Positions 13,300-14,113 of a stretch of DNA of 14,113 nucleotides are shown piece after piece; within the stretch, counting starts at the first letter, position 1, and each line of letters opens with the position of its first letter. Position numbers and translations under genes: made by a program. The stretch is taken from NCBI GenBank assembly GCA_017431185.1, contig JAFRLP010000459.1, forward strand, positions 1 to 14,113, given 5' to 3'. Below the pieces are notes generated by a model. It had not been told where the DNA came from and did no database searches. It saw nothing but the letters and a program-made list of their open reading frames with translations. The stretch comes from Victivallales bacterium (GTDB taxonomy: Bacteria > Verrucomicrobiota > Lentisphaeria > Oligosphaerales > Oligosphaeraceae).

Positions 13300-14113
13300 T
13301 CAGGTCAACTCCTCATAGAGGGCCATATATTCGTCCATCTGGCGTTTTAAGGCAAACCGCTTCAGGGCATAATTTCGACACGTATCGGGACTGGGAGAAT
13401 GGTGCAAAAGAGCAGCGACAGCCTTTGACAACGCAGTGACATCCCCTGCGGGGCACACCAGACCAACGCTTGAATCCAGCAGTTCAGGACTGGCGGTGCG
13501 GTCATAGGAAATGACAGGCGTGCCGCAGGCAAGGCTTTCGGCTGTTGTCAAACCAAAACTCTCCTCGTAAGAGAGATTCAGGGTCAAGGCCGCATGACAG
13601 TAAAGCCAGGCGAGGTGGCGTGGGCTGGCAATATGCGGGAGCGGAATGATTCGTGTGCCTGGAATCGGATGTTCAAGCCCCACCAAGGCAATTCGGCAAT
13701 CTGACGGCAACATGGCATCCAGTTTGCAGTAATCAGCCAGTCCCTTGCGGTCATTCCAGTACATGGATACACCTAGCAGTATTCTTTTGCCCGTCAATTC
13801 AGGCACGTTCCAATCAAGAGAATCTGCCTGTGGCCTAAACACCTCGGTGTCCACGCCGTTGAGTATGACGCGACGTTCCACTGAACCTAAAAAAGACTTT
13901 GCCACCTGCTTTTCCATCCAACGAGAGACGGGCACCAGCACCATGCGCCCAAGCATCTCCGAGGTAAAAATGCGTTTCTTGGCTTTCCAGGAACCATGGG
14001 TGGCATCAAATAGCGATTTTGGGTACACGCCGTGGGAAGGGCAGTGGCCACACCCTTCGCGCCACCTGCGGCATCCTAGATAGTCAAAATGGGTACAGCG
14101 GCCAGTGAATGGC
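13300..14113 (-). CDS. Glycosyltransferase family 4 (colanic-acid WcaC-like), 5' end beyond the window
   Basis: The frame is open from the right edge, so the first part of the gene is missing; about 270 residues are visible. Reading in from 14112 it gives FTGRCTHFDYLGCRRWREGC, then GHCPSHGVYPKS. This Cys-rich block just before the C-terminal Rossmann domain is typical of WcaC-type GT4 enzymes. The GTG at 14028-14026 is therefore internal, not the start. The C-terminal domain shows VSRWM, ILNGVDTEVFRP, GVSMYWNDRKGL, and the donor-site EESFGLTTAESLACGTPVI with the E-x7-E pattern. It is a retaining GT-B enzyme using a nucleotide sugar to build an exopolysaccharide or O-antigen unit. The stop lies 2 bases before the alternative start of GT9, so it heads or belongs to the same operon. 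Confidence 0.9.
   Translation of the reverse strand, partial: PFTGRCTHFDYLGCRRWREGCGHCPSHGVYPKSLFDATHGSWKAKKRIFTSEMLGRMVLVPVSRWMEKQVAKSFLGSVERRVILNGVDTEVFRPQADSLDWNVPELTGKRILLGVSMYWNDRKGLADYCKLDAMLPSDCRIALVGLEHPIPGTRIIPLPHIASPRHLAWLYCHAALTLNLSYEESFGLTTAESLACGTPVISYDRTASPELLDSSVGLVCPAGDVTALSKAVAALLHHSPSPDTCRNYALKRFALKRQMDEYMALYEELT

Noticed and set aside
1..14113. Search by eye for CRISPR arrays, tRNAs, rRNAs and complete insertion sequences
   Set aside because: No regularly spaced repeats, cloverleaf pattern, rRNA-like blocks or transposase motifs were seen.

Overview
The window looks like chromosomal DNA of a Gram-negative, high-GC bacterium. It has a GT9 heptosyltransferase-type enzyme, a secreted hydrolase with an ordinary signal peptide, and homologues of the two alpha/beta hydrolases normally found beside exosortase/exopolysaccharide loci. 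Those hydrolases and the PD-(D/E)XK AAA-ATPase fit the PVC group (Akkermansia-like Verrucomicrobia or Lentisphaerae), but this is a weak inference; no rRNA or other marker gene is present.

Region 1 (1-2076, + strand) is the 3' part of a metal (Zn/Mn-type) ABC importer operon: the last codons of a probable substrate-binding protein, the ATPase, and an ABC-3 family permease. The permease runs in frame into a second signal-peptide-like helix and a small Cys-containing domain. The junction looks like two formerly overlapping genes joined by one extra C in a CCCC run.

Region 2 (2121-5522, - strand) reads, in transcription order: the last part of a broken ABC exporter gene, an exosortase-type 'hydrolase 2' homologue, a gap filled with palindromic repeats, a secreted alpha/beta hydrolase, and an exosortase-type 'hydrolase 1' homologue. 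The first and last two joints are overlaps (TGATG, ATGA). Both exosortase-type hydrolases have a non-Ser residue at the nucleophile position (Arg and Cys).

Region 3 (5571-7217, - strand) is one AAA-ATPase/PD-(D/E)XK nuclease gene of a family that multiplies within genomes. It lies exactly where the 5' part of the ABC exporter is missing. A 575-base gap with no convincing gene follows.

Region 4 (7793-14113) is a surface-polysaccharide locus. On the + strand, AT-rich glf (UDP-galactopyranose mutase) overlaps a GT2 glycosyltransferase by ATGA, a pair suited to making and transferring galactofuranose. Converging on it from the - strand is a tight four-gene run: GT4 (5' end outside the window), GT9, a GT-C/GT39-like membrane transferase, and GT8. 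Base composition drops sharply here: 42 G+C in 421-480 against 20 in 8281-8340, which suggests that at least glf-GT2 was acquired horizontally. Together the genes point to assembly of an LPS/O-antigen or exopolysaccharide-like glycan, possibly containing galactofuranose.
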